Shown: positions 8,276 through 16,734 of the stretch, one piece after another
Layout: every line of letters begins with the position of its first letter
Position numbering within the stretch: the stretch's first letter is position 1
NCBI GenBank assembly: GCA_035420085.1
Contig: DAOLUH010000004.1
Location: 62,001 to 126,000, forward strand
DNA length: 64,000 nt
Direction: 5' to 3'
Source of the DNA: DSWT01 sp035420085
GTDB taxonomy: Bacteria > Chloroflexota > Anaerolineae > B4-G1 > SLSP01
Program-made: the position numbers and the translations under genes
Notes under the pieces: generated by a model
Told to the model about the DNA's origin: nothing
Databases searched by the model: none
What the model saw: only the letters and a program-made list of their open reading frames with translations

Positions 8276-9061
8276 GTGTCAAATAGCCCCGCATCCAACA
8301 TCAAACGGGATGTGATTTCCGCCGCCGGGATCGTTGCACTGGCGCTGCTGGCGTGGGAAGTTGCCGTGCGGATTAACCAGACGCCGGTCTACATCCTGCC
8401 GGCGCCGTCGGCGATTGCTGGGCGGCTCTGGCAGAACACGGGCTATCTGTTCGATGCGGCCTTGGTCACGCTCGGCGAGGCGCTCGGCGGGCTGCTGCTG
8501 GGGCTGGTCGTCGGCATCGCGATGGCGGCGCTCATCACGTTTCTGGCGCAGCTCGAACGCGGCGTGCTGGCGCTGGCGATCCTCGTCAAGGCCACGCCAA
8601 TGGTCGCCATCGCCCCGCTGCTCACGATCTGGCTCGGCTTCGGCCCGCTGCCCAAGGTGATCATCACCGCGCTGCTCACGTTCTTCCCGGTGCTGATCAA
8701 CGTCCACAGCGGCCTGCACGCCGTGGATGACGCGGCGCTGGCGCTGTTCCACTCGCTGCATGCCCGGCGGTGGGAGGTGTTCCGTCACGCGCGGTGGCCC
8801 TCGGCGCTGCCGTACCTGTTTGCCGCGCTCAAGGTCGTCGCGCCGCTCGCCGTGACCGGGGCCGTCGTCGCCGAGTGGGCCGGCGCGTCGGCGGGCCTGG
8901 GCCGCGCGATGTGGCTGGCCTACGCCAACCTGAATTTGCCGATGCTCTTCGCTGCCGTCTTCTGCTCAGCGGTGATGAGCATCGGGCTGTATGTGATGGT
9001 CATCGCGGTGGAAAAGCGGGTGATTTTTTGGCGTTGGAGCGTTGGAACGTTGGAACGTTAG
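8276..9061 (+). CDS. ABC transporter permease, SsuC/TauC family
   Basis: Membrane subunit of the importer, about 261 residues with six hydrophobic spans. The cytoplasmic coupling loop is readable near SLHARRWEVFRHARWPSALPYL (about residues 160-180). Start GTG 8276 follows AAGGAG by 8 bases; no ATG is better placed. The last residues, RWSVGTLER, are encoded by the first three units of a GTTNNAAC octamer array and the stop TAG sits in the fourth unit, so the natural C-terminus was probably replaced or extended by the repeat. Confidence 0.9.
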   Translation: MSNSPASNIKRDVISAAGIVALALLAWEVAVRINQTPVYILPAPSAIAGRLWQNTGYLFDAALVTLGEALGGLLLGLVVGIAMAALITFLAQLERGVLALAILVKATPMVAIAPLLTIWLGFGPLPKVIITALLTFFPVLINVHSGLHAVDDAALALFHSLHARRWEVFRHARWPSALPYLFAALKVVAPLAVTGAVVAEWAGASAGLGRAMWLAYANLNLPMLFAAVFCSAVMSIGLYVMVIAVEKRVIFWRWSVGTLER

Positions 9062-9112
9062 CGCGTTTGAATGTTCGAACGTTTTAACGTTTCAACGTTC
9101 GAACGTTCTAAC
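9033..9112. repeat. Array of ten phased GTTNNAAC octamers
   Basis: Ten 8-bp units run in strict register from 9033 to 9112; seven match GTTNNAAC exactly and three have one to three changes. The variable NN is GG, TG, CG, TT, TC, CG or CT in the order read. The array starts inside the permease gene and ends 14 bases before the next ATG, touching its ribosome site. Confidence 0.95.
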
Positions 9113-9126
9113 GATAAGGAGGAGAT

Positions 9127-10116
9127 ATGCGAAGGACTTTTGTTGTGTGGCTGTTAGTTGTACTGTTGGCGGCGGGATGCACTAAGGCGACGCCGGAGGC
9201 GAAGAGCCTGGTGTTTATGGCTGGCTATAACCCCCAGGCAAACCTGCCGTTCGTGGGCGTTTACGTAGCGCAGGAGAAGGGGTTCTTTGCCGAAGAGGCG
9301 CTGACGGTGGACATCCGCCACACTGCCGGGAAGGGCGAACACCTGCAATTGCTCGTTGCCGGGACGGTGGACGTCACCACGCAGGACGCCGCCGTGCTGC
9401 TGAAGCGCCGCGCGGACCCCGGCTTGCCGCTCGTCTCTATCGCCCTGATCGGGCAGCGCGGGCAACAGGCGTTCATCGCGTTGAAAGACAGCGGAATACA
9501 GACGCCGCAGGATTGGACCGGACACAAGGTTGGCTTCAAAGGCACGCCGCCGCCCGATCTGCTGGCGTTGCTGGATGTGGCCGGGCTGACTGAGAAGGAT
9601 GTTGAGTTGATCAACGTCGGCTTCGACCCACGCGTACTGACCGAAGGGTTGGTGGATGTGTACCCGGTCTACAATTCCAACGAGCCGTATCTGCTGCAAA
9701 GCTGGGGCTACGAGCTGGTACAATGGGAGGCCGCCGACTATGGCATCCCTACCCTGGGGCTGACGTATGTGACCACGCCGGACAAAATCGCGCAGGACCC
9801 GGAGCGCATCGAACGCTTCCTGCGCGCCGCGCTGCGCGGCATCGCCTACGCCGAAAAGCATGTGGATGAAGCCGTGCAGATCGTCCTCAAGTACACCGGG
9901 CCGGAGACCGATCCCGCCCACATGCGCTTTATGCTGGAGACCGAGTTGGCCGACGCATACAGCGCCCTCACCGACGAACACGGCATCGGCTGGCAAACGG
10001 AAGAACAATGGCAAAGACTCATTGACTCGCTGCTCGAATATGGTGCGCTCGCCGGGCCGGTGAAAGCAGGAGAAGCGTTCACAAATCAGTTTCTGGAGGC
10101 GAAGACTCGGCAATAA
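9127..10116 (+). CDS. ABC transporter substrate-binding lipoprotein, NMT1/THI5-like
   Basis: Extracytoplasmic binding protein, 329 residues. Signal peptide with lipobox LAAGC (Cys about 18), then the family opening MAGYNPQANLPFVGVYVAQ and FFAEEALTVDI. It belongs to the NMT1/SsuA-like periplasmic fold that binds pyrimidine precursors, sulfonates, nitrate or riboflavin. With the coupled ATPase and permease it completes an importer. The ligand is not fixed by sequence; HMP-type pyrimidines are a possibility given the NMT1 likeness. Ribosome site AAGGAGGAG before ATG 9127. Confidence 0.88.
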   Translation: MRRTFVVWLLVVLLAAGCTKATPEAKSLVFMAGYNPQANLPFVGVYVAQEKGFFAEEALTVDIRHTAGKGEHLQLLVAGTVDVTTQDAAVLLKRRADPGLPLVSIALIGQRGQQAFIALKDSGIQTPQDWTGHKVGFKGTPPPDLLALLDVAGLTEKDVELINVGFDPRVLTEGLVDVYPVYNSNEPYLLQSWGYELVQWEAADYGIPTLGLTYVTTPDKIAQDPERIERFLRAALRGIAYAEKHVDEAVQIVLKYTGPETDPAHMRFMLETELADAYSALTDEHGIGWQTEEQWQRLIDSLLEYGALAGPVKAGEAFTNQFLEAKTRQ

Positions 10117-10154
10117 CAGCAAAGTCGGCTATAATTCCGCCCAAAAGGGAGAGG

Positions 10155-11600
10155 ATGATGTCAAGCACAAATCGTATCTGCACCACCCTCATCGTGGTTA
10201 GTCTTTTGCTGATCCAGTTGGCGTGCCAGACGCTCGCCGGCCCGCGTCCCCCACAGCCTGCGCCGACGACGCCTTCTATCGCTCCGCCGCCCACCGCAGC
10301 GCCTACCACAGTGCGACCGGTTGCCACCAGTGCACCCGTCGTCACATTGTCCAGTGAACCAGGGCAAGCGTGCGTTGGCTCATTCGGCTATGGCATCACC
10401 TGCATCGAGAACAACGAGTGGGTCAACTACACCAAGAAAAACGCTGGCCTGAGCGGCGACCTGGTTAAGGACATTGCCGTTTGTCCAGGCGGGGAGATCC
10501 TCGTCCTGACCACGGCCGGCGTCAACCTTTTCGATGGCGCGATGTGGCGGAACTATGGGCAAGGGTGGGGCGTCAGCAGCGCGGAAGCCGTTGCGTGTGC
10601 CACCGACGGCGATTTTTGGGTAGCGCACTACCAGGGCGTCAGCCGCTTTCACGATGGAGTCTGGCAAACGTACACAGTGAAAGAAACGTTATCCACCAAT
10701 CCGGAAGCCTATGGCCTGGTCAACGACGTCGCTATTGCGCCGGATGGCGCGGTCTGGGTGGTCACAGTCAACAGCATCGCCGTCTTCACCGACGAAATAT
10801 GGACTGTGTACGAGGAAGGCGCGGGTTTCGATGACAAGTATTTCTTCGAGAACATCGCCTTCGACAGCCACAGCAATCCCTGGATTGTCTCAAGCGCCGG
10901 TCTCCATCAGCGCGACGGTCTCTTCTGGAAATTCTATCCTGGGCGGGATCTCTACACGCCGCAAAGCATCGTCGTAGATGCCCAGGATCGGGTCTGGGTA
11001 GGAACGTTCAGCCAGGGGCTACAATGCTACGAGAAGGGCAGTTGGCTTATGTTCACGCCGCAAAACAGTCCACTTGCCAGCTACAATGTGAGCGCGTTGG
11101 CGGTTGACGTGGCGAATCGGCTCTGGGTGGGGACTGTGTGGGGGCTGCACATCGTTGATGGCGAGGCCTGGACGAGCTATCAGATGCGCAACAGCGAGTT
11201 ACCTGACGATACCATCGTTGCCCTCGCGGTCTCCGGCGCCGGGCCGGCGCTGCCAACGGCGCAGCAGAAAGCGCCCGGCGCGCTCACCGGGCGGCTCGTC
11301 ACTGCCGATGGCAAGCCACGAGCAAACGTCGCGCTTGAAGTGTGCATCCAAACCATCTACAGCAGCTACAACGGCGCGACGCCTTGCGAAGGCCATCCTT
11401 ACACACGCAACGCCGTCAGCGATGCCGACGGCGTGTTCACGATAGAGGATCTGCCAACTGGGTTCTACAACCTGGCAATCCAGACCGGCGCAACCTGGAT
11501 GCTTTATGCAACTACGCCATCCCGCCTGGCCTCCGAGCGGTTTCTTGTCCCGGCTGGAGAGACGATGGACTTGGGGGAAATTATTGTAGGTCAGGAGTAA
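10155..11600 (+). CDS. Exported propeller lipoprotein with C-terminal carboxypeptidase-regulatory-like domain
   Basis: A 481-residue lipoprotein: signal peptide with lipobox LACQ, a Pro/Thr linker (about residues 30-65), then blades each carrying a VWVGT/FWVAH-like strand and a D-G turn (DAQDRVWVGTFSQGL, DVANRLWVGTVWGL), the pattern of two-component-sensor propellers. The last 110 residues (LTGRLVTADGKPRANVAL, then GVFTIEDLPTGFYNL) form a carboxypeptidase-regulatory-like beta sandwich. No kinase follows it. A TATAAT at 10130-10135 and a GGGAGAGG ribosome site precede it. Role likely ligand binding at the surface. Confidence 0.8.
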   Translation: MMSSTNRICTTLIVVSLLLIQLACQTLAGPRPPQPAPTTPSIAPPPTAAPTTVRPVATSAPVVTLSSEPGQACVGSFGYGITCIENNEWVNYTKKNAGLSGDLVKDIAVCPGGEILVLTTAGVNLFDGAMWRNYGQGWGVSSAEAVACATDGDFWVAHYQGVSRFHDGVWQTYTVKETLSTNPEAYGLVNDVAIAPDGAVWVVTVNSIAVFTDEIWTVYEEGAGFDDKYFFENIAFDSHSNPWIVSSAGLHQRDGLFWKFYPGRDLYTPQSIVVDAQDRVWVGTFSQGLQCYEKGSWLMFTPQNSPLASYNVSALAVDVANRLWVGTVWGLHIVDGEAWTSYQMRNSELPDDTIVALAVSGAGPALPTAQQKAPGALTGRLVTADGKPRANVALEVCIQTIYSSYNGATPCEGHPYTRNAVSDADGVFTIEDLPTGFYNLAIQTGATWMLYATTPSRLASERFLVPAGETMDLGEIIVGQE

Positions 11601-11943
11601 ACTGGCCGCCAAAGTCTAAAAGGATACTATTCAATACCTCACGCAGCGCAGGAAGATGCTCGTGAATCGTTCTCCAAACAATGAGCATATCCACACCAAA
11701 GTAGAAATAGATCAAACGATCGCGCATCCCGGCCATCTCTTTTCACGGCACAGTTGAAAACTGAACGCGGATATCCTCCGGAATATGTTTGGCAGCTTCG
11801 CCGATGATCTCGAATTTGCGGACGACAGCGCTGACAGTTTTATCATCAGCCTGAAACTCGTCAAATGTCATCCCCGCCACAAAAGATTGAATGCTATCAA
11901 TGGCGGTCAGGATGTCCTTAAGATAAACGGTGCTATCTCTCAT
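11581..11943 (-). pseudogene. HepT-like (DUF86) toxin gene broken by an internal UGA
   Basis: The minus-strand frame encodes 120 residues of a HepT-type RNase toxin if one stop is ignored. It starts MRDSTVYLKDILTAIDSI and runs to a TGA at 11745-11743, exactly where the family has Trp in the P-W-R/K-E-M-A-G-M-R-D segment. After it the frame resumes as KEMAGMRDRLIYFYFGVD and ends at TAA 11583. The catalytic R-x4-H-x-Y motif reads R-x4-Y-x-Y, so the active His is lost too. Its ATG overlaps the MntA stop as ATGA. It is probably an inactive remnant. Confidence 0.8.
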
Positions 11944-12239
11944 ACGGATACAGCTTCACGCAACACGTTTTCCCGTATTTCGGGGCGCAGTGAACGCCGG
12001 GGAACGATGTCTACTTTACAGTGCAAATGTTCTTCGAGATATTGCCCCAGCCCCACCAGTTCAAACAAAGTGGCCGACTCGTTAAAATCAACCAGCACAT
12101 CAATGTCACTTACAGGCGTGTGTGTGCCGCGTGCCGCAGAGCCAAAAAGGGCAAGGTCGTTAACGCGATAACGATTATACAAGTCCGGTTTAAGGGCGCG
12201 GAGTTGCGCTAAAATCTGTGCAGTATTGAGCACGGTCAT
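11940..12239 (-). CDS. MntA-like nucleotidyltransferase antitoxin
   Basis: A 99-residue MNT-fold protein. In HepT/MntA pairs this enzyme AMPylates the toxin at a Tyr of the R-x4-H-x-Y motif. The signature GSAARG followed by SDIDVLVDF (about residues 33-52) gives the G-S-x(n)-D-x-D metal site. ATG 12239 touches its only Shine-Dalgarno-like run (AAAGGA), so GTG 12233, six bases after it, may be the true start. The downstream toxin frame is broken, which leaves this antitoxin without an obvious target. Confidence 0.85.
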   Translation of the reverse strand: MTVLNTAQILAQLRALKPDLYNRYRVNDLALFGSAARGTHTPVSDIDVLVDFNESATLFELVGLGQYLEEHLHCKVDIVPRRSLRPEIRENVLREAVSV

Positions 12240-12270
12240 TCCTTTCTGAAAATGAGCCGAGCAGCAATTT

Positions 12271-13173
12271 TCACATTGACCACGGCTCGGCGTGAATATC
12301 CAGTTCGTCAGACCAGCGGCGTTGTAGCGCAGCAATCTCGTCCACGATGTCTTGCGGAAGCGGGTGGATGTCCTCCTTGGCGGCGAGGAAGGCTTGCAGG
12401 TGTTCGGGTCGCGCCGTAGCCCCCACGGTAGCGCGCACCTGCGGGAAGCTGTGGGCGAAACGCACGCAGAACGTTGTCCAACTTTCGATGCCGGAGCGCT
12501 CGAAGATGGACGCGACTTCGACGGCGCGCTGTTGCAGGTAGTCCTTCCACGCCGCGCCCGGCACATCGCGCAACCAATGCACCGGGCCGCCGGAGACGGT
12601 GCGCATGGCGATAATCGGCTCGTTACGTTCGATGAGCAAGTCCCACAATGCGTTGGAGGCGAAACGCTGCAGGGGATTCAGGTAGAAGATGTAGCCGTCC
12701 ACAATGCCTTCAGGATAGCCCGCGCGCAGCGCCTTGAGCGGCGCTTCCGATGTCCAGGGGAACACTTCGACCACGAAGCGCTGCACCAGTCCCTCATCCT
12801 GAAGACGGGCGAATTCATCGTAGCACGGCCCGCCGTTGGCGAATTCCTCCGCCAGTTGCCCGCCCAGACAGAGTTGGCCCAGGTCAAGGCTATCCAGTCC
12901 GAGCGGGTCGAGGTTCAGGTGAATCATGTCTCGCAGCTCCTCGATAGTGCTCCAGCCAAGTTTGACGATCAGCCTGGGAACGCGGGTGCGGTCCTGGTCG
13001 AACGCGACACGCAGCACCTTGAGCGCGTCGCCGTAGGTGTGGCTGGTGTGGAACCACACGCCGGCGTCCATTGCCGCACGGGCGATGGCAACGCGCTCGG
13101 CGAAGGGGACGTGCTCGTCGCCGAGGCGTGTCGTCCCGTAAATGTACGGGGAAAGATCAGATAATTGCTTCAT
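12271..13173 (-). CDS. Divergent aldo/keto-reductase-fold protein
   Basis: About 300 residues with the TIM-barrel pattern of aldo/keto reductases: YIYGTTRLGDEH at the N-terminus, VPRLIVKLGW with the conserved Lys, then late barrel strands and SFPQVRATVGATARPEHL near the usual cofactor-binding region. The canonical F-D-T-A/S segment reads WFHTSHTYG, so the catalytic Asp is His. Either the enzyme uses altered chemistry or it is not a reductase. Start ATG 13173 overlaps the PHP stop (ATGA), giving an operon GlgC-PHP-AKR. Confidence 0.75.
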   Translation of the reverse strand: MKQLSDLSPYIYGTTRLGDEHVPFAERVAIARAAMDAGVWFHTSHTYGDALKVLRVAFDQDRTRVPRLIVKLGWSTIEELRDMIHLNLDPLGLDSLDLGQLCLGGQLAEEFANGGPCYDEFARLQDEGLVQRFVVEVFPWTSEAPLKALRAGYPEGIVDGYIFYLNPLQRFASNALWDLLIERNEPIIAMRTVSGGPVHWLRDVPGAAWKDYLQQRAVEVASIFERSGIESWTTFCVRFAHSFPQVRATVGATARPEHLQAFLAAKEDIHPLPQDIVDEIAALQRRWSDELDIHAEPWSM

Positions 13174-13871
13174 TTTTCTCCTATACGCCACATATCTTCC
13201 TGCGTCAATTCTGCTGCTTGCGCCATCTCCAGGCAATAATGGAAATTTCCGGCGTTGTGATTGCGCGCGTTGGTGCCGAAGGTGAATTTGATGCCAGCAG
13301 CTTTCGCCATCTGGATGAACTTGAGGTTGGGCACGCGGACGTTTTCGGCGATCTCCAAAGCGATCCCCCGCGCCTTGGCCAGATCAATGATCATGCGCAT
13401 CCGATCTTTCGTCCAAATTTCGTCGTAATGCCGGGCGAAGTTGATGGGCAGGTACGTTGGACGCGCGAAGATGTGAATCGGTTCGTGCTTCAGAATGTGA
13501 GCGATGTGCGTGAGGTAACGCTCGATGAAGGCATCCATATCCTCGATGAAGTTGTCGTGCCGCCAGATGGAGAGCCAGGAGCCATCATCCAGCGGCACGG
13601 TGTCGGCATCCATCAGAACGTAATCCAATTGCGCAATGACCTCCGGCGAAAAATCGCGTGCCCAGTGGATATGCATCGGCTGCAAGCCGACAAAAACGGG
13701 ATACGCCCTGAGCCGTTGAATGTAGGCGAGCATATCCGCGTCCGTCTTGATGGGCAATTCGGCGCCGGGATGCTCGACGATGCCGAACTTCATGCCGCGC
13801 CGTTCGGCCAAGGCGACGGCCTGTTCGACGGTCAGATCGTCGCTCTGATGCACGTGATAATCAACGATCAT
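13170..13871 (-). CDS. PHP-domain metal-dependent hydrolase
   Basis: A 233-residue PHP-fold protein. Metal-ligand motifs are DYHVHQ at residues 4-9, FGIVEHPG near 30, MHIHWARDF near 67, and late NARNHN. PHP proteins hydrolyse phosphoesters (histidinol phosphate, 5'-nucleotides); the substrate here is not known. It starts 2 bases after the GlgC stop and overlaps the AKR-like gene, so it may act on a sugar-phosphate-related compound. Confidence 0.8.
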   Translation of the reverse strand: MIVDYHVHQSDDLTVEQAVALAERRGMKFGIVEHPGAELPIKTDADMLAYIQRLRAYPVFVGLQPMHIHWARDFSPEVIAQLDYVLMDADTVPLDDGSWLSIWRHDNFIEDMDAFIERYLTHIAHILKHEPIHIFARPTYLPINFARHYDEIWTKDRMRMIIDLAKARGIALEIAENVRVPNLKFIQMAKAAGIKFTFGTNARNHNAGNFHYCLEMAQAAELTQEDMWRIGEK

Positions 13872-13872
13872 G

Positions 13873-15135
13873 TCAAATCACCGTGTTGTCGGGGATGACG
13901 GCGCCTTTGGGGACGACGACGATGCCGTCGCGCACCACATAGTTGTCGGTCTCCATATCCGGCGAGTCCAGATGGCTGCGGATGACCACGTTGCGCCCGA
14001 TACGCGCGTTCTTGTCCAGGATGGCGTTCTCAATGACGCTACCACGCCCCACCCCGATGTCGGGCAGGCCGAGGCGCTGGTTCTCATCCCGCTGCGCCAG
14101 CGATTCAAAGTCATCCGCGCCCATCATCACCACGCGATGCAGGTGCGCACCGCTGCTGACGATGCTGCGCAGGCCGATGACGCTGTCGGCGACGGCGGCA
14201 TGATCCAGCCGGCAACCGGGTGCGATCCACACCCGCATCAGGCTGGAGTCAATGATCTGGCTGCACGGCAAGAACCGCGCGCGCGTGTAGATGGGCCATT
14301 CCGCCGCGAAGAAATCGAAAGGCGGGTTGGGGCTGGTGAGCGCCAAATTGACTTCGTAAAAGGCACGAATCGTGCCGATGTCCTCCCAGTACCCCTCAAA
14401 GGGATAGGCGAACACACGCAGGCCCTTGTCAATCGCCGCTGGAATGATATTCCTGCCGAAATCGTCGCCGGTCTCGGAGCGCAGCAAGTCCACCAGCGTC
14501 TTTGTGCGAAAGACGTAGATGCCCATCGAGGCCATGTAGGGCTTGTCCCCTTCGATGCTCTCCAGGCCACTGAGTTGATCCAGCGGCGGCTTTTCGCGGA
14601 ACTTGTGGATCCGTCCTTCCTTATCCGCCTGCATAATACCCAGACCCGGCGCAGCTTCGGCCTTGACCGGCTTGACCGCGATGGTAATATCTGCCTCGTG
14701 CAAACCGTGGAAGCGCACGAATTCGGCGTAGTCCATCCGGTAGAGGTGGTCGCCAGCGAGGATCAGAATATCGCGCGGGTTGGGCACTTGAAGCTGAAAG
14801 AGCTGCTTGCGCAGTGCGTCCGCCGTTCCTTGATACCAGGACTCGCTCACCGGCGTCTGTTCCGCCGCCAGAATTCGCACCCATCCGCCAGAGAAGTTAT
14901 CGAACTGGTACGTGCGGACGACATGCCGGTGCAATGAAACAGAGTTGTATTGCGTGAGCACATAAATCCGATTCACGCCGGAGTGAATACAATTGCTGAT
15001 GGGAATGTCAATCAGCCGGTAGTAACCCGCCAGCGGGACAGCGGGTTTCGCGCGCAGTTTAGTCAGCGGATAGAGCCGTGTCCCTGCGCCCCCACCCATA
15101 ATTACAGCCAGTACATCCTTCATAAAGCTTAACAT
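13873..15135 (-). CDS. glgC: Glucose-1-phosphate adenylyltransferase
   Basis: Makes ADP-glucose from ATP and glucose-1-phosphate, the committed step of bacterial glycogen synthesis. 420 residues with VIMGGGAGTRLYPLTKLRA and KPAVP at the N-terminus, the glucose-site WYQGTADALR, IHKFREKP, and FEGYWEDIGTI. A left-handed beta-helix region at the C-terminus (SVIGLRSIVSSGAHL and later hexads) completes the family layout. ATG 15135 is chosen since GGGGG lies 7 bases upstream; ATG 15123 lacks one. MalQ at 57.7 kb belongs to the same pathway. Confidence 0.95.
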   Translation of the reverse strand: MLSFMKDVLAVIMGGGAGTRLYPLTKLRAKPAVPLAGYYRLIDIPISNCIHSGVNRIYVLTQYNSVSLHRHVVRTYQFDNFSGGWVRILAAEQTPVSESWYQGTADALRKQLFQLQVPNPRDILILAGDHLYRMDYAEFVRFHGLHEADITIAVKPVKAEAAPGLGIMQADKEGRIHKFREKPPLDQLSGLESIEGDKPYMASMGIYVFRTKTLVDLLRSETGDDFGRNIIPAAIDKGLRVFAYPFEGYWEDIGTIRAFYEVNLALTSPNPPFDFFAAEWPIYTRARFLPCSQIIDSSLMRVWIAPGCRLDHAAVADSVIGLRSIVSSGAHLHRVVMMGADDFESLAQRDENQRLGLPDIGVGRGSVIENAILDKNARIGRNVVIRSHLDSPDMETDNYVVRDGIVVVPKGAVIPDNTVI

Positions 15136-15207
15136 GAGCAGGCCCCCTTAGTATGTAGTGATGGCGAACTGGTGCTATGTTTGCAATGTCCGATCAGTTA
15201 TGCTCTT

Positions 15208-15236
15208 ATTATAGTAACAGGCGCGAAATAAAGCAA
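15208..15236 (-). promoter_or_regulatory. Promoter of the glgC operon
   Basis: On the minus strand TTGCTT (15236-15231), a 17-base spacer and TATAAT (15213-15208) precede the glgC ATG by about 72 bases. Confidence 0.65.
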
Positions 15237-15423
15237 CACACATTTGCACTTTGTCCGGTTGACCATTGACAGATGATCGAGAATCTGGTTTTCGCGTCGC
15301 GCCAAAATGTCAACGCATCACGAGTGCGCCGTTAGCGGCAACAAAAACGGCAAATGGACGAAATTCCATCTGCCGTCTTCCAGAAACCGGAGAAAGCTGC
15401 TCGATACGAAAAGTGAAGGTCTA

Positions 15424-15540
15424 TCAATCGAATTCGCCGCTGACCGCTTCGACGTAATCGAGAACGGCAGGGGCATCTTCAGTCGTCTCAAGAATAAGAA
15501 GCACGCAGCCGTTCTTGAGTTTATGACTGCGTGCTTCCAT
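15424..15540 (-). pseudogene. N-terminal remnant of a GNAT acetyltransferase
   Basis: A 38-codon minus-strand frame ATG 15540 to TGA 15424 reads MEARSHKLKNGCVLLI then TTEDAPAVLDYVEAVSGE. This is the usual opening of a GNAT N-acetyltransferase (LKNG, then T-x-E-D-A-P-A-x-x-D-Y-V), which would normally continue as SDFLTFG. The frame ends at FD-stop and no continuation is found in the other two frames. It lies just after the mrp stop. The stretch 15136-15423 otherwise holds only the glgC promoter. Confidence 0.55.
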
Positions 15541-15564
15541 AACGATAACCCGTTTGAAATCCAA

Positions 15565-16653
15565 TTAATGCTTGTGGGGATGCGGGTCCGGCGCAGCGGC
15601 AATCACACCAGCAACGACCTCCACAAGCGGCCCGAACTCACCGTTAGCATACGCCTCAATCTGTCCGGCGTCGCCGAGACGCGCCATCTCTGGATCAAGG
15701 CCCAGCTTGCCCAGGAAACGGGTGTTGAAAGCGCTCGCCATCTCCTCCGAGTTGCCCTTGCCGAACAACTCAAAGCGCTCGCCGCACTTCGGGCAGGTGA
15801 CGTAGCTCATGTTCTCCACCACGCCAATGAGGGGGATATTCAGGTGTCCGGCCATATTCGCGGCTTTGCGGACGACCATTTCCGCCAAATCCTGCGGGGA
15901 CGTGACCAGCACGATGCCCGTCACCGGCAGCCCTTGCATCACCGTCAACGCTGCGTCGGAGGTGCCGGGCGGCATATCCACCACCAGCACGTCCAAATCG
16001 CCCCAGAAGACATCGCCCCAGAACTGACCGATCGCGCTGGCGATCATCGGGCCGCGCCAGATGACGGCGTCGGCTTCGTTTTGCAGCATCAGGTTGATGG
16101 ACATGAGCTTGATACCGCCCGACGTTTGCGGCGGCATAATGCCCAGCGGCGACGTTCCCGGCGCTTCACGGACGCCGAACAGTTTGGGGATGCTCGGTCC
16201 GGTAATGTCGGCATCCAGGACGCCCACGCGCAGCCCCTGGCGCCGCAAACCCACAGCGATCATCGCTGCCACTGTGGATTTGCCCACCCCGCCCTTGCCG
16301 CTCATCACGGCGATCACCGTTTTGACGCGGTTGAGATTGCCGGCGGGGAAGTTGGGCTGCTGCTGGCGGGAAGACTGCAACACCTCGCGCAGATGCGCCT
16401 TTTCTTCTTCATTCATCGCCGTGAGCGCAACTTCGACATCCAGTCCGGTCTCTAGCGCATCTATAGCTTGAGCAGCATCGGTGGCAATGCTATCTTGCAA
16501 TGGGCAGTTCGCCACCGTCAGCGCAATCGTCACCTTGACATGCTTACCGCGAATGCGCACCTGGCGCACCATGCCCAAATCCACGATATTGCGCCGCAGT
16601 TCAGGGTCCATCACCTTGCGCAGGGCATCCATCACTTGCTTTTCCGTTATCAC
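15565..16653 (-). CDS. mrp: Mrp/NBP35-family iron-sulfur carrier ATPase
   Basis: Cytosolic carrier that holds and transfers Fe-S clusters. 362 residues: N-terminal MIP18/DUF59 domain (VMDPELRRNIVDLGMV, then TVANCPLQ), P-loop SGKGGVGKST near residue 118, Walker A' VGVLDADITGPSIPKL, Walker B VLVVDMPPGTSDA, and the cluster motif TCPKCGERF near 278. The C-terminus is His-rich (PDPHPHKH). A single gene with no cluster-assembly neighbours. Confidence 0.93.
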   Translation of the reverse strand: MITEKQVMDALRKVMDPELRRNIVDLGMVRQVRIRGKHVKVTIALTVANCPLQDSIATDAAQAIDALETGLDVEVALTAMNEEEKAHLREVLQSSRQQQPNFPAGNLNRVKTVIAVMSGKGGVGKSTVAAMIAVGLRRQGLRVGVLDADITGPSIPKLFGVREAPGTSPLGIMPPQTSGGIKLMSINLMLQNEADAVIWRGPMIASAIGQFWGDVFWGDLDVLVVDMPPGTSDAALTVMQGLPVTGIVLVTSPQDLAEMVVRKAANMAGHLNIPLIGVVENMSYVTCPKCGERFELFGKGNSEEMASAFNTRFLGKLGLDPEMARLGDAGQIEAYANGEFGPLVEVVAGVIAAAPDPHPHKH

Positions 16654-16734
16654 CTAAAACCTCCCACCAAAATGATACCAGCGGAGTAACTGGACTTCTG
16701 CTTTCCCAATCCAATAGACTTGCTGGCTAAACGC

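Noticed and set aside
9033..9112. Octamers as a set of ordinary transcription-factor operators
   Set aside because: Ten gapless 8-bp units, also found after genes and between convergent genes, do not fit a simple operator, though protein binding cannot be excluded.
11743..11745. UGA read as Trp in a recoded genetic code
   Set aside because: UGA clearly ends many other genes here (for example glgC and the IclR fusion), and the same toxin has lost its catalytic His, so pseudogenisation is simpler.
13870..14937. 355-codon frame antisense to glgC
   Set aside because: glgC has all motifs; the antisense protein is His/Asp/Val-rich shadow sequence.
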